41,661 bases of DNA. Origin: a virus. The notes under the pieces are model-generated. The model was not told where the DNA came from and did not search any database. It saw only the letters and a program-made list of their open reading frames with translations. Below are positions 8,475 to 15,584 of the stretch, piece by piece. Location of the stretch: positions 1-41,661 of the IMG/VR virus record IMGVR_UViG_3300024346_000163. One strand, 5' to 3'. Position 1 is the stretch's first letter. Every line of letters begins with the position of its first letter. The translations under genes were made by a program, and so were the position numbers.

Positions 8475-8663
8475 ATGGCATTTTCAATACAAGATTATTT
8501 AGCGAATAACAAAATATCTACTGGTACTATTACCCAAGAAGTGGGTGATACTCCATATAAAGGTGGACATAATGATATTCGTAAAACAAATTACGAAGTT
8601 AAGATTACCGAAGATGGTAAACTTGATTTATACACACACAAGAAAGTTACGACAACTAAATAA
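8475..8663 (+). CDS. small protein of unknown function
   Basis: This 62-residue frame sits four bases after the protease stop and 10 bases before the next start. It begins M-A-F-S-I-Q-D-Y-L-A and its second half looks beta-rich (Y-E-V-K-I-T-E-D-G-K-L-D-L-Y). Codon use and packing fit a real gene, but no family is recognised and there is no strong Shine-Dalgarno. Confidence 0.6.
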   Translation: MAFSIQDYLANNKISTGTITQEVGDTPYKGGHNDIRKTNYEVKITEDGKLDLYTHKKVTTTK

Positions 8664-8673
8664 TATTACAACC

Positions 8674-10377
8674 ATGATAAAATTAGGTGGATTAGTATCA
8701 TTAAAACCAATCAACGAGGCGGATTACGTTCACGTTGGGTATGGTAAATATAAAGAAAAGGGTAAAGAGAAAGACCCTAACGCACAAACATTTAAAAAAG
8801 ATGATAATGATAAGTTTACACCTATTTCATCTGATGATAAGGCAGCGAAGGGAGGTGTTTCCTCTGCCGGTAAAGACGTTCCTAAAGTGAACATCTTTGA
8901 TAAACCGAAAAAAGAACCTAAATCAGATAAATCATCAGAACCTGATTACGATAAATACAATAACAAATCTCAAACTATGACAGATTTCTTTAAAGGAGAT
9001 TTGTCTATTGATGATTTACAAAAAGTTGCTAAGAAAAACTTTGATTCTGAAATTGCATCTGAAAAAGATTTAGATGGATTCTTGAATAACAAGTTCATGC
9101 AAGATGTAATGGCAGATGAACATGGTGTAGATAAAGATACTTTAATTTCTAAAGTAAAAGATTTAAAAACAGCAATGTTTGGTGGTGAGAAAGAAGGACC
9201 AAAATCTAACCTATCACCTAAAAAAGTTAAAGATGATTTAGAAGATATAAAAGGAACTAAATCTGAAAAGTTGATGAACTCTCTTTTAAAAGGAGATAAA
9301 GACCCACAAACATCTTTAGGATTGGGAGACTCACAATATGATAGTTTATTAAAAAAATTGGCTAAAATTGGTGGTGAAAGTGAACATGAAGAAAAATTTA
9401 GAAATAACAACTACTCAACTGCTGAATTAGAAAAATGGGCAAAAGAAAGAGTAGAATTAGTTTCTAACCAATCAAAAGAAACTCCATCAAAAGAAGAACC
9501 TAAATCAGAACCTGTAAAAGATTCAAGTGGTGGTAGAGCTGGAAAACCTGAAGTAAATAAAGCAGTAAGAGCAAAGGCAGATTCATTTGGTATTACACCT
9601 GAAAAATTAGGTAAAGAAGAATATCAAACAAAAATGGCTCAAGCAGCTATTGAGGCTCTTACAGATTCCAACTTCCATAGTGAAGCAAGAGAATTGGTTG
9701 CTAAATTAGAAGGGAAACCTGAATTAGCTGAGAAACCTGATTATCCAGATGTGAGGGACCCTAAATTCAATGAAAAGATGAGTGTTATTAAAGCAAAATA
9801 TGCTTCTAAATACACAGATGATGTTGACAATGATGCAAGGGAGTTGGGAACAACTGCTTCTCAAGAGGCTGGTTGGAGTGGTGATGATGCAGTTGATTCA
9901 ATTGCGTACACTTTAAGAATGAAAGGTTTCCATAAATTAGCAGATACTATCCAATCGGTAATAAAAGAAAATAAATCAACAAGTTTAAATTCTCTATTAC
10001 CAGAAAGTTTAATAATCAACGAAGGAACTCGTTCTCAAGTTGGTGTGATTAAAGGTGGAAAGATTATTTCTGTATATGTGCACTATGATGGTTATCCATC
10101 TAATATGAAAGATGGTCTTAAAAAACACATGAAAGATGAGAAGGATGTGATGACCCTTATTAAAAAGGGTGGTGCACGTGGTATCTATGATGATAAAGAC
10201 ATCGAGTATTATGGAAACATGAAACCAATGAAAGGTGATGTAAAAAATATAGATGATTATGTGAGAAACGCTGGTAATGAAGCTAGTGCAGATTATGTGT
10301 ATCTATACAACACAGCTGATAAAAAATGGTATTATGCTAAAACATACGATGATACTAAATTAAAAAAATTATTCTAA
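8674..10377 (+). CDS. modular head protein with capsid-targeting-like leader and SRAN-type C-terminal domain
   Basis: The start is placed at the ATG at 8674 (567 residues). An earlier in-frame ATG at 8545 would overlap the preceding gene and add 43 residues of poor quality. Residues 1-15 (M-I-K-L-G-G-L-V-S-L-K-P-I-N-E) followed by Ala look like a T4 internal-protein targeting leader. Residues 16-450 are a hydrophilic Lys/Asp/Ser-rich body. After I-I-N-E at 447-450 comes a separate domain, 451-567, with S-V-Y-V-H-Y-D-G-Y-P-S-N near 466-477. I recognise this pattern from small stand-alone phage proteins with C-H-W-D-G-Y-P, whose function is unknown. It is probably a packaged protein precursor. 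Confidence 0.85.
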   Translation: MIKLGGLVSLKPINEADYVHVGYGKYKEKGKEKDPNAQTFKKDDNDKFTPISSDDKAAKGGVSSAGKDVPKVNIFDKPKKEPKSDKSSEPDYDKYNNKSQTMTDFFKGDLSIDDLQKVAKKNFDSEIASEKDLDGFLNNKFMQDVMADEHGVDKDTLISKVKDLKTAMFGGEKEGPKSNLSPKKVKDDLEDIKGTKSEKLMNSLLKGDKDPQTSLGLGDSQYDSLLKKLAKIGGESEHEEKFRNNNYSTAELEKWAKERVELVSNQSKETPSKEEPKSEPVKDSSGGRAGKPEVNKAVRAKADSFGITPEKLGKEEYQTKMAQAAIEALTDSNFHSEARELVAKLEGKPELAEKPDYPDVRDPKFNEKMSVIKAKYASKYTDDVDNDARELGTTASQEAGWSGDDAVDSIAYTLRMKGFHKLADTIQSVIKENKSTSLNSLLPESLIINEGTRSQVGVIKGGKIISVYVHYDGYPSNMKDGLKKHMKDEKDVMTLIKKGGARGIYDDKDIEYYGNMKPMKGDVKNIDDYVRNAGNEASADYVYLYNTADKKWYYAKTYDDTKLKKLF

Positions 10378-10389
10378 TAGGAGTATATA

Positions 10390-11529
10390 ATGAAACTAAT
10401 TCAACTAATGAACGAAGGCGAAGAGAAAAGACCACTTTCTAATGAAGTTAAAAAACACTTCTTGGAAATTGTTTCTACATATAACAAATATCAAGAGATG
10501 ATGGATAGAAAATCCGATTTATCTCAAGTTGCTGAAACTCTTGGCGGAATCACCGAGGCTGCAAGAACTCTTGCTATCCACGAGGGTGATGATTGGTTTG
10601 ATAAACAAACTATCAAACGAAACATGAGTGAGTTAGATAAGTTAGGTAAAGAATTTGATAAGTGTGCAGTTGAAGCAAATGCATTAGACCAAAGATTACA
10701 TGGTTTATACGAAGATATGGGACATATCTTATCAAGATACTACAAGATAGGTGAAATAACCGAAGAACAGATGAAAGAACGTTTAGGAATGAACGAATCT
10801 CATTCTAATTGTGGTTGTGGATGTGGTGGAAAGACCGTAGGTGGTTGTTCTACATCAGTAAACGAATCAGTTAACGAAGAAGAAATGATTAAGTTAGGTG
10901 AGGAAGTTGAAAAAATAATGGAAGAAAATGTTCCAACTGACCCAGGTAAATGGTCTTACTACAAAGCACAAGCTAAAAAGAAATTTGATGTATATCCATC
11001 TGCTTATGCAAATGGTTGGGCAGCAAAAAAATATAAAGAAGCAGGTGGTGGTTGGAAAAAAGGTAAAAGTGAATCAGTAAACGAAGGAGTTTGGACAGCC
11101 GAACAAGAAAGAGCAGTTGCTTTATTAGATTCTCAATTTAGAAAATACCTTTCTGCTAAAGGTATAGAACCTACTTCAATTGAAGCAAGTAGAGCATGGA
11201 AATCTTATGGATTCCAAGATAAAATGAGAAAGATTTTTCCAAAATCTAAATACGAATCAGTAAACGAAGCGAAATTCGGTTATAAAGATTCAACTGCTTC
11301 TTATATCAAGAAACACAACAACGAATATAAGATTGCTGAAAAAATGAATAAAGGGAATGAACAAAAGTTTTACGATGATTTACAAGCAATGGAAGATAAA
11401 CTTGGTCATTCAAAAACAATGTTATTTATTTCAAATGCTTTAAGAGGATATGGAGTAGATATGTTCAAAGACCCTAAAATTAAAAACCCAGCTGATGCAC
11501 AAGAGGCTCTATTTTTATTGAGTAAGTAG
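10390..11529 (+). CDS. modular head protein, predicted polyprotein with YPSAYANGWA domain
   Basis: This is a 379-residue protein with AGGAG six bases before the ATG. Residues 1-9 (M-K-L-I-Q-L-M-N-E) followed by Gly are leader-like. Residues 10-135 are a helical domain. A Cys cluster follows (C141, C143, C145, C153; N-C-G-C-G-C-G-G). Predicted cleavage sites follow E159 and E163 (a doubled V-N-E), E232 and E293. The 164-232 piece contains V-Y-P-S-A-Y-A-N-G-W-A at about 201-211, a small domain widespread in phages and giant viruses (I recall DUF5872, from memory only). Pieces 233-293 and 294-379 are unrecognised helical modules. This gene shows the module-plus-linker design most clearly. Confidence 0.88.
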   Translation: MKLIQLMNEGEEKRPLSNEVKKHFLEIVSTYNKYQEMMDRKSDLSQVAETLGGITEAARTLAIHEGDDWFDKQTIKRNMSELDKLGKEFDKCAVEANALDQRLHGLYEDMGHILSRYYKIGEITEEQMKERLGMNESHSNCGCGCGGKTVGGCSTSVNESVNEEEMIKLGEEVEKIMEENVPTDPGKWSYYKAQAKKKFDVYPSAYANGWAAKKYKEAGGGWKKGKSESVNEGVWTAEQERAVALLDSQFRKYLSAKGIEPTSIEASRAWKSYGFQDKMRKIFPKSKYESVNEAKFGYKDSTASYIKKHNNEYKIAEKMNKGNEQKFYDDLQAMEDKLGHSKTMLFISNALRGYGVDMFKDPKIKNPADAQEALFLLSK

Positions 11530-11530
11530 T

Positions 11531-11815
11531 ATGAGAGTAAATTTCAAAATGGGAAGTGAATCCTTCCAAGTAGATTTCACATTAGTACCTACTAAAGGTG
11601 GTGGATTTTCTGCAATTGCAAAATCATCAAAAGATTTAGATACATTACAACGAGCAATTCCACTTGGGGTTCGGGGTGATGATTTAATTGGTAAGATACT
11701 TGCTGGTCAAATTGAAAAACAAACTAAACTTCCAATTGATGTAGATTTCGACCACAAAGGTGCAGGATATGGTTTCAAGATTGATATGTATTCACTTTTA
11801 AAATCTATTAAATAA
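11531..11815 (+). CDS. small protein of unknown function in head block
   Basis: This 94-residue frame starts one base after the previous stop and ends in TAATG overlap with the next gene. The N-terminal half looks like beta strands (M-R-V-N-F-K-M-G, then F-Q-V-D-F-T-L-V-P), followed by a helix and a final strand. No x-N-E site, leader or known domain is seen. Confidence 0.7.
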   Translation: MRVNFKMGSESFQVDFTLVPTKGGGFSAIAKSSKDLDTLQRAIPLGVRGDDLIGKILAGQIEKQTKLPIDVDFDHKGAGYGFKIDMYSLLKSIK

Positions 11816-12180
11816 TGAAACTCAACGAACTAATAGACGAAATCATTCAAGAAAACACTTGTATCCATTGTGGAAACATAGTGAATGAGGATTTAAAAAA
11901 TTGGTTCAAAGCTAAATGGGTAAACATTGGTAAAAAGGTTGGTGGAAAACATCCACCTTGTGGAACAAGTGGTGATAAGAGTGGGTATGCTAAATGTGTT
12001 CCTGCTGCAAAAGCCAAAACAATGTCCAAAAAAGAAAAAGAATCTGCAACTCGTAGAAAAAGGGCAGCACAAAACAAAGCAAATCGTGGTGGTAAAAATT
12101 CACGAGGTCAAGGAAAAAAACCTATAAATGTTTCAACTCATACAGGTGGAAAAAAATCTGGAACCGGAAAAGGTTCGTAG
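11815..12180 (+). CDS. basic head-region protein with cleavable leader and Cys-rich KHPPCG domain
   Basis: This is a 121-residue protein. Residues 1-25 contain M-K-L-N-E-L-I-D-E-I-I, a C-I-H-C pair (C16, C19) and N-I-V-N-E ending at 25, a predicted prohead-protease site. The 96 residues after it are very basic. They hold W-V-N-I-G-K-K-V-G-G-K-H-P-P-C-G and Y-A-K-C-V-P-A-A-K-A, then an R/K/G-rich tail. I remember this W-x-x-I-G...K-C-x-P pattern as a recurring phage domain of unknown function (possibly DUF6321, from memory only). It could bind packaged DNA, which is inferred from charge. It is the last gene of the long head run. Confidence 0.82.
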   Translation: MKLNELIDEIIQENTCIHCGNIVNEDLKNWFKAKWVNIGKKVGGKHPPCGTSGDKSGYAKCVPAAKAKTMSKKEKESATRRKRAAQNKANRGGKNSRGQGKKPINVSTHTGGKKSGTGKGS

Positions 12181-12182
12181 TA

Positions 12183-12192
12183 TATATTTATA
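12183..12192 (+). promoter_or_regulatory. candidate late promoter element TATATTTATA
   Basis: This is a perfect copy in the 42-base gap before the bS21-like gene, ending 30 bases before its ATG. No Shine-Dalgarno lies between them. Confidence 0.5.
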
Positions 12193-12222
12193 TAAACAAA
12201 GTTACAATCTAAATTATTTATA

Positions 12223-12546
12223 ATGGCAAAACATACAACTAAAGTAAGTGTAGAAGTTAGAAAAGGAGACATTAACAAGGCACTTAAAATTTTTAAAAGA
12301 AGGGTAATGGATTCAGGACACCTTCAATGGTTAAAAGAGAATCAAGAATATACGAAACCTAAAACGATTCGTAGAAAACAAAAACTTGATGCTATAAGAA
12401 GAAACCAAAAGGAAGTTTTGTTTGATAAATGGGAAAGTGGGGATAATTCCATCACTTTATTTAATAAAAAGAAACAAAAAATCCAAAATACTGAAAAATC
12501 TTCAGAAAAAACCATAGAAAATTATGGTTTAAAACTTGAAAGATAA
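12223..12546 (+). CDS. rpsU: bS21-like ribosomal protein
   Basis: This is a 107-residue protein. Residues 8-65 follow the bS21 pattern: V-E-V-R-K-G-D then A-L-K-I-F-K-R-R, a Gly-containing turn, E-Y-T-K-P and R-R-K-Q-K-L-D-A-I-R-R (E. coli bS21 has A-L-R-R-F-K-R, Y-E-K-P and R-K-R). Normal bS21 is about 65-70 residues, so the last 40 residues are a Lys/Ser-rich extension. bS21 binds the small subunit near the anti-Shine-Dalgarno, and some phages of aquatic bacteria carry a copy. It has its own upstream element and a terminator directly behind it. The start region (T-T-T-A-T-A-ATG) has no Shine-Dalgarno, unlike several neighbouring genes. Confidence 0.8.
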   Translation: MAKHTTKVSVEVRKGDINKALKIFKRRVMDSGHLQWLKENQEYTKPKTIRRKQKLDAIRRNQKEVLFDKWESGDNSITLFNKKKQKIQNTEKSSEKTIENYGLKLER

Positions 12547-12560
12547 TACTTATTATAAAT

Positions 12561-12584
12561 AACCCACCTCAATGTGGGTTTTTA
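12561..12584 (+). terminator. rho-independent terminator after the bS21-like gene
   Basis: AACCCAC (12561-12567) pairs with GTGGGTT (12574-12580) around a six-base loop, followed by TTTAT. The rest of the gap to 12705 shows no ORF, tRNA or copy of the recurring promoter element. Confidence 0.75.
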
Positions 12585-12705
12585 TCTTATTGGTCGATGA
12601 ATACCCACGATTCTTATGTGAGGTCACCGAAAAACCGATTTTAAAAAAATCATTATTGAAAATCCCTAATATTTTCACGAAAAAACAAACGAAAGGTAAA
12701 TAACA

Positions 12706-13797
12706 ATGAGTAATTCAAAATTGTTAAAAGAAGCAATTGCTGATGCTAAAGCGGTTCGTGAAACTGCTATCGCTAATGCTAAAATCGCTCTTGAAGAAGC
12801 TTTTACTCCACGTTTACAATCTATCTTATCACAAAAACTTCAAGCTGAAATGGAAGGCGAAGAAGAAGAAGCTGATTTAGAAGAAAATGAAGTAAACGTA
12901 ACTGAAGCAGAAGATGATTCAGAGGAAGCAGTTGAAGAAACTGTAACTGAAGAAGAAGAATCTGAAGAAGGTGAAGAAGAAGTATCTGAAGGCGAGTACA
13001 ATGCAGAAGGTGAAGAAGAAATCACTGCTGAATCTGAAGAAGAAATGTCTGAAGAAGAAGCAATGGAAGAAGCTGAAGAAGAAGCAATGGAAGATGCTGA
13101 AGAAGAAGACGAGGACGAATTGGACCTCGAGGCAATCATTAGAGAACTTGAAGAAGAACTTGATGATGAAGAAGAAGAAGAAGTTGAAGACATCGCTAAT
13201 GATGTAGTTGACGGACACGAAGAAGAAATGCATGATGAAGAATCATCTGAAGAAGAACCATCTGAAGAAGATGCTGAAGAAGTATCTGAAGAAGAAGGTG
13301 AAGAAGAAATGCATGACGAAGAAATCGACCTTGAAGAAATCCTTCGCGAGATGGGTTACGGTGAGGACGAAGAAGAAGTTAACGAAGAAGAATCAGAAGA
13401 AGAAGATTCTGAATTAGAAGAAGTAAAAGCTGAACTTGGTGAAGCAATCTCTACTATTAAAGAATTAAAGAAAACTATCAACGAAGTTAACTTATTGAAT
13501 GCAAAATTACTTTACACTAACAAATTATTCCGTTCTTACGATTTAACCAACGAACAAAAACACAAAGTTGTTGAAACATTAGACAGAACTGGTAATGTTA
13601 GAGAAGTAAAATTAGTATTCTCAACCTTAGCTGAATCACTTAAAATGGGTGGTACATCTAAAAAAGTAAAACAAACCGCTAAATTAACTGAATCATTTGC
13701 ATCTAAACCAGTTGCTTCTACTGCTCCTAAAAAGGAAATTATCGCAGAAAGCAATTCTTTAGCTGAAAGATTCAAACAATTGGCAAACATCAATTAA
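12706..13797 (+). CDS. 22: prohead core scaffold protein (gp22-like), very acidic
   Basis: This is a 363-residue protein directly before the capsid gene, as in T4. Residues 1-48 are a helical leader. Residues 50-240 are dominated by Glu/Asp runs, with repeats such as M-H-D-E-E. Residues 245-363 form a helical domain with L-T-N-E-Q-K-H-K-V and F-S-T-L-A-E-S-L-K, resembling the T4 gp22 C-terminus. Candidate protease sites include V-T-E/A near 65-68, L-T-E/S and I-A-E/S, fitting the fate of gp22, which is degraded to small peptides in the capsid. The acidic tract is far larger than in T4. The poly-Ser and poly-Phe antisense frames here are shadows of GAA codons. Confidence 0.85.
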   Translation: MSNSKLLKEAIADAKAVRETAIANAKIALEEAFTPRLQSILSQKLQAEMEGEEEEADLEENEVNVTEAEDDSEEAVEETVTEEEESEEGEEEVSEGEYNAEGEEEITAESEEEMSEEEAMEEAEEEAMEDAEEEDEDELDLEAIIRELEEELDDEEEEEVEDIANDVVDGHEEEMHDEESSEEEPSEEDAEEVSEEEGEEEMHDEEIDLEEILREMGYGEDEEEVNEEESEEEDSELEEVKAELGEAISTIKELKKTINEVNLLNAKLLYTNKLFRSYDLTNEQKHKVVETLDRTGNVREVKLVFSTLAESLKMGGTSKKVKQTAKLTESFASKPVASTAPKKEIIAESNSLAERFKQLANIN

Positions 13798-13822
13798 CTA
13801 AAACTCATAGGAGAGATATAAA

Positions 13823-15436
13823 ATGGCAAATTTTGATTTATCTAAACTTATGGAAGGCAAAAACCCACAACAAGTAATGTTGGCTGAAACTCGCCAATTA
13901 CAATCTAAATGGGAAAAAACTGGTCTTCTTGAAGGTTTAAAAAGTAGAGAGCAATCTCAAATCGCAGTTCTTTTAGAGAACCAAGCAAAACAATTATTAG
14001 ATGAAGCTACCGCAACAGGTACTTCAGCAGGTTCAGAAGAATGGTCAGGCGTTGCTTTACCATTAGTAAGACGTATCTTTGGTGAAATCGCATCAAAAGA
14101 ATTCGTTTCTGTACAACCAATGAACTTACCATCAGGTCTTATTTTCTATTTAGACTTTAAATACGGTACTGCACAACCAGGTAACCCATCATTCAACGGA
14201 ACTTCACTTTTTGGTGGTAATGGTTCTTCTGCATTTGATGGTGACTTCGGTAGAACTAAAGCAGCTGTAAAAGGTCTTTATGGTGAAGGTAGATTTGCTT
14301 ACACTATTAACGATTCAACTTCTACTATCGCAGTAGGAAACGTAACTATCGCTTCTGCTTCTTGGGATGAAGTAGGTTTTGATTCTTCATTATCAGCTTC
14401 TATCGCTGCAGATGAAATTGCAAAAATCTCTTTCGCTCATTCAGGTCTAACTCGTCCTGATTTAGATGCAGTTCGTTCATTCTACTTCTCATCTTCAGCA
14501 TTCGCAGGTGCAGATTTATTCTACCCAGCTCACACTAAAGTCGATGGTGCTAATGTAGTATTCTTCGCTAAATGTGATGGTGGACCAAAAGCTGCAGTAG
14601 AAGTTAAATATTCTGAACAACCAACCGCTAACACTCGTGGTGATTTCGAAGATGCTGCTCCATCTGAACCAGCAACTGATTTAGGAATTCCTGAAGTTGA
14701 TTTAGAATTACGTTCAGAGGCTATCGTTGCTAAAACTCGTAAGTTGAAAGCAGTATGGACTCCTGAATTGGCTCAAGACTTAAATGCTTACCACTCAATC
14801 GATGCAGAAGCTGAATTAACTGCAATGTTATCAGAGTACATCTCTTTAGAGATTGACCTTGAAATCCTTGATATGTTGAAAGCTAACGCATTGACTACTG
14901 AATACTGGTCAGTAACTTTAGGTGAAGAGTACAACTCTGCAACAGGTGCTTGGGTTGCTAGTGGAGCTGCTGCAGCTTACACTAAAAACTCTTGGTTCCA
15001 AACTTTAGGAACTAAATTGAACAAAGTATCTAACAAAATTCACCAATTAACACTTCGTGGTGGAGCTAACTTCGTTGTTGCTTCTCCAGACGTATGTACT
15101 ATCTTGGAATCTATCCCAGGATTTACAGTTTCTGCAGATAAAGATGCAATGTCTTTCGCTGCTGGTGTAACTACTGTTGGTGCTATCGCTAACCGCTACA
15201 CTGTTTACAAAAACCCATACATGACTTCTAACGAAATCTTGTTAGGTTTCAAAGGTTCTAACTTCCTTGAAACAGGTGCTGTTTATGCTCCATACGTTCC
15301 ACTTATTATGACTCCATTGGTGTACGACCCAACTAACTTCACTCCACGTAGAGGAGTTATGACTCGTTACGCTAAGAAAATGGTTCGTCCTGAATTCTAC
15401 GGAAAAATCTATGTTAAAGATTTGAGTAACATCTAA
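13823..15436 (+). CDS. 23: major capsid protein (gp23-like)
   Basis: This 537-residue protein (T4 gp23: 521) has an HK97-type fold by family. Residues 1-61 look like the propeptide, ending L-L-D-E at 58-61 followed by A-T-A-T-G. T4 gp23 is cut at the equivalent place after L-T-E. Conserved blocks include L-V-R-R-I-F near 81-86, V-S-V-Q-P-M-N-L-P-S-G near 95-105, and a C-terminal segment with Y-A-K-K-M-V-R-P-E-F-Y. AGGAG lies nine bases upstream. Codons shift to those of a highly expressed gene (many GCT, ATC, TAC, AAC). A strong terminator follows. It forms the hexamers of the head shell. Confidence 0.96.
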   Translation: MANFDLSKLMEGKNPQQVMLAETRQLQSKWEKTGLLEGLKSREQSQIAVLLENQAKQLLDEATATGTSAGSEEWSGVALPLVRRIFGEIASKEFVSVQPMNLPSGLIFYLDFKYGTAQPGNPSFNGTSLFGGNGSSAFDGDFGRTKAAVKGLYGEGRFAYTINDSTSTIAVGNVTIASASWDEVGFDSSLSASIAADEIAKISFAHSGLTRPDLDAVRSFYFSSSAFAGADLFYPAHTKVDGANVVFFAKCDGGPKAAVEVKYSEQPTANTRGDFEDAAPSEPATDLGIPEVDLELRSEAIVAKTRKLKAVWTPELAQDLNAYHSIDAEAELTAMLSEYISLEIDLEILDMLKANALTTEYWSVTLGEEYNSATGAWVASGAAAAYTKNSWFQTLGTKLNKVSNKIHQLTLRGGANFVVASPDVCTILESIPGFTVSADKDAMSFAAGVTTVGAIANRYTVYKNPYMTSNEILLGFKGSNFLETGAVYAPYVPLIMTPLVYDPTNFTPRRGVMTRYAKKMVRPEFYGKIYVKDLSNI

Positions 15437-15482
15437 TCAATAACTGATTTAAAGTAAGATTTACATAAGTGTAAATAAAATT

Positions 15483-15514
15483 AGAGGTAACCCCGTAAGG
15501 TTACCTCTTTTTTT
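15483..15514 (+). terminator. strong rho-independent terminator after the capsid gene
   Basis: AGAGGTAACC (15483-15492) pairs perfectly with GGTTACCTCT (15499-15508) around the loop CCGTAA, followed by a T run. It separates the head operon from the neck genes. Confidence 0.9.
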
Positions 15515-15541
15515 GTTTTATACCCTCCTTTTTTGCAATCC

Positions 15542-15551
15542 TATATTTATA
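15542..15551 (+). promoter_or_regulatory. candidate late promoter element TATATTTATA
   Basis: This is a perfect copy between the capsid terminator and the gp13-like gene, 33 bases before its ATG. AAGGAG is at 15570-15575. Confidence 0.55.
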
Positions 15552-15584
15552 TTAGTATAATTGTATAATAAGGAGAGAACAAAT

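Larger units (their letters stand above)
5541..11268 (+). repeat. dispersed 15-base repeat GAATCAGTAAACGAA encoding E-S-V-N-E
   Basis: Near-identical in-frame copies lie at 5541-5555 (one mismatch), 5970-5984, 7280-7294, 7520-7534, 10864-10878 (one mismatch), 11071-11085 and 11254-11268. A truncated form, GAATCAGTAAACA, lies in the protease gene at 8381-8393, and a diverged one is at 6956-6970. The coordinates span the whole family, not one continuous repeat. The flanking coding sequences are unrelated. Confidence 0.85.

Noticed and set aside
8545-8673. Earlier ATG for the 567-residue head protein
   Set aside because: It would overlap the complete gene 8475-8663 and hide the leader-like start M-I-K-L at 8674.
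12590-12705. Possible tRNA or small RNA in the gap before the scaffold gene
   Set aside because: No cloverleaf or acceptor end could be formed. Only the terminator at its left edge is supported.
12840-13233. Antisense ORFs coding for long Ser or Phe runs
   Set aside because: They are the reverse complement of GAA-rich codons in the acidic scaffold gene, have no start context and show no real protein character.
15561-15584. TTG start for the gp13-like gene
   Set aside because: The AAGGAG ribosome-binding site lies inside this stretch, correctly spaced for the ATG at 15585.
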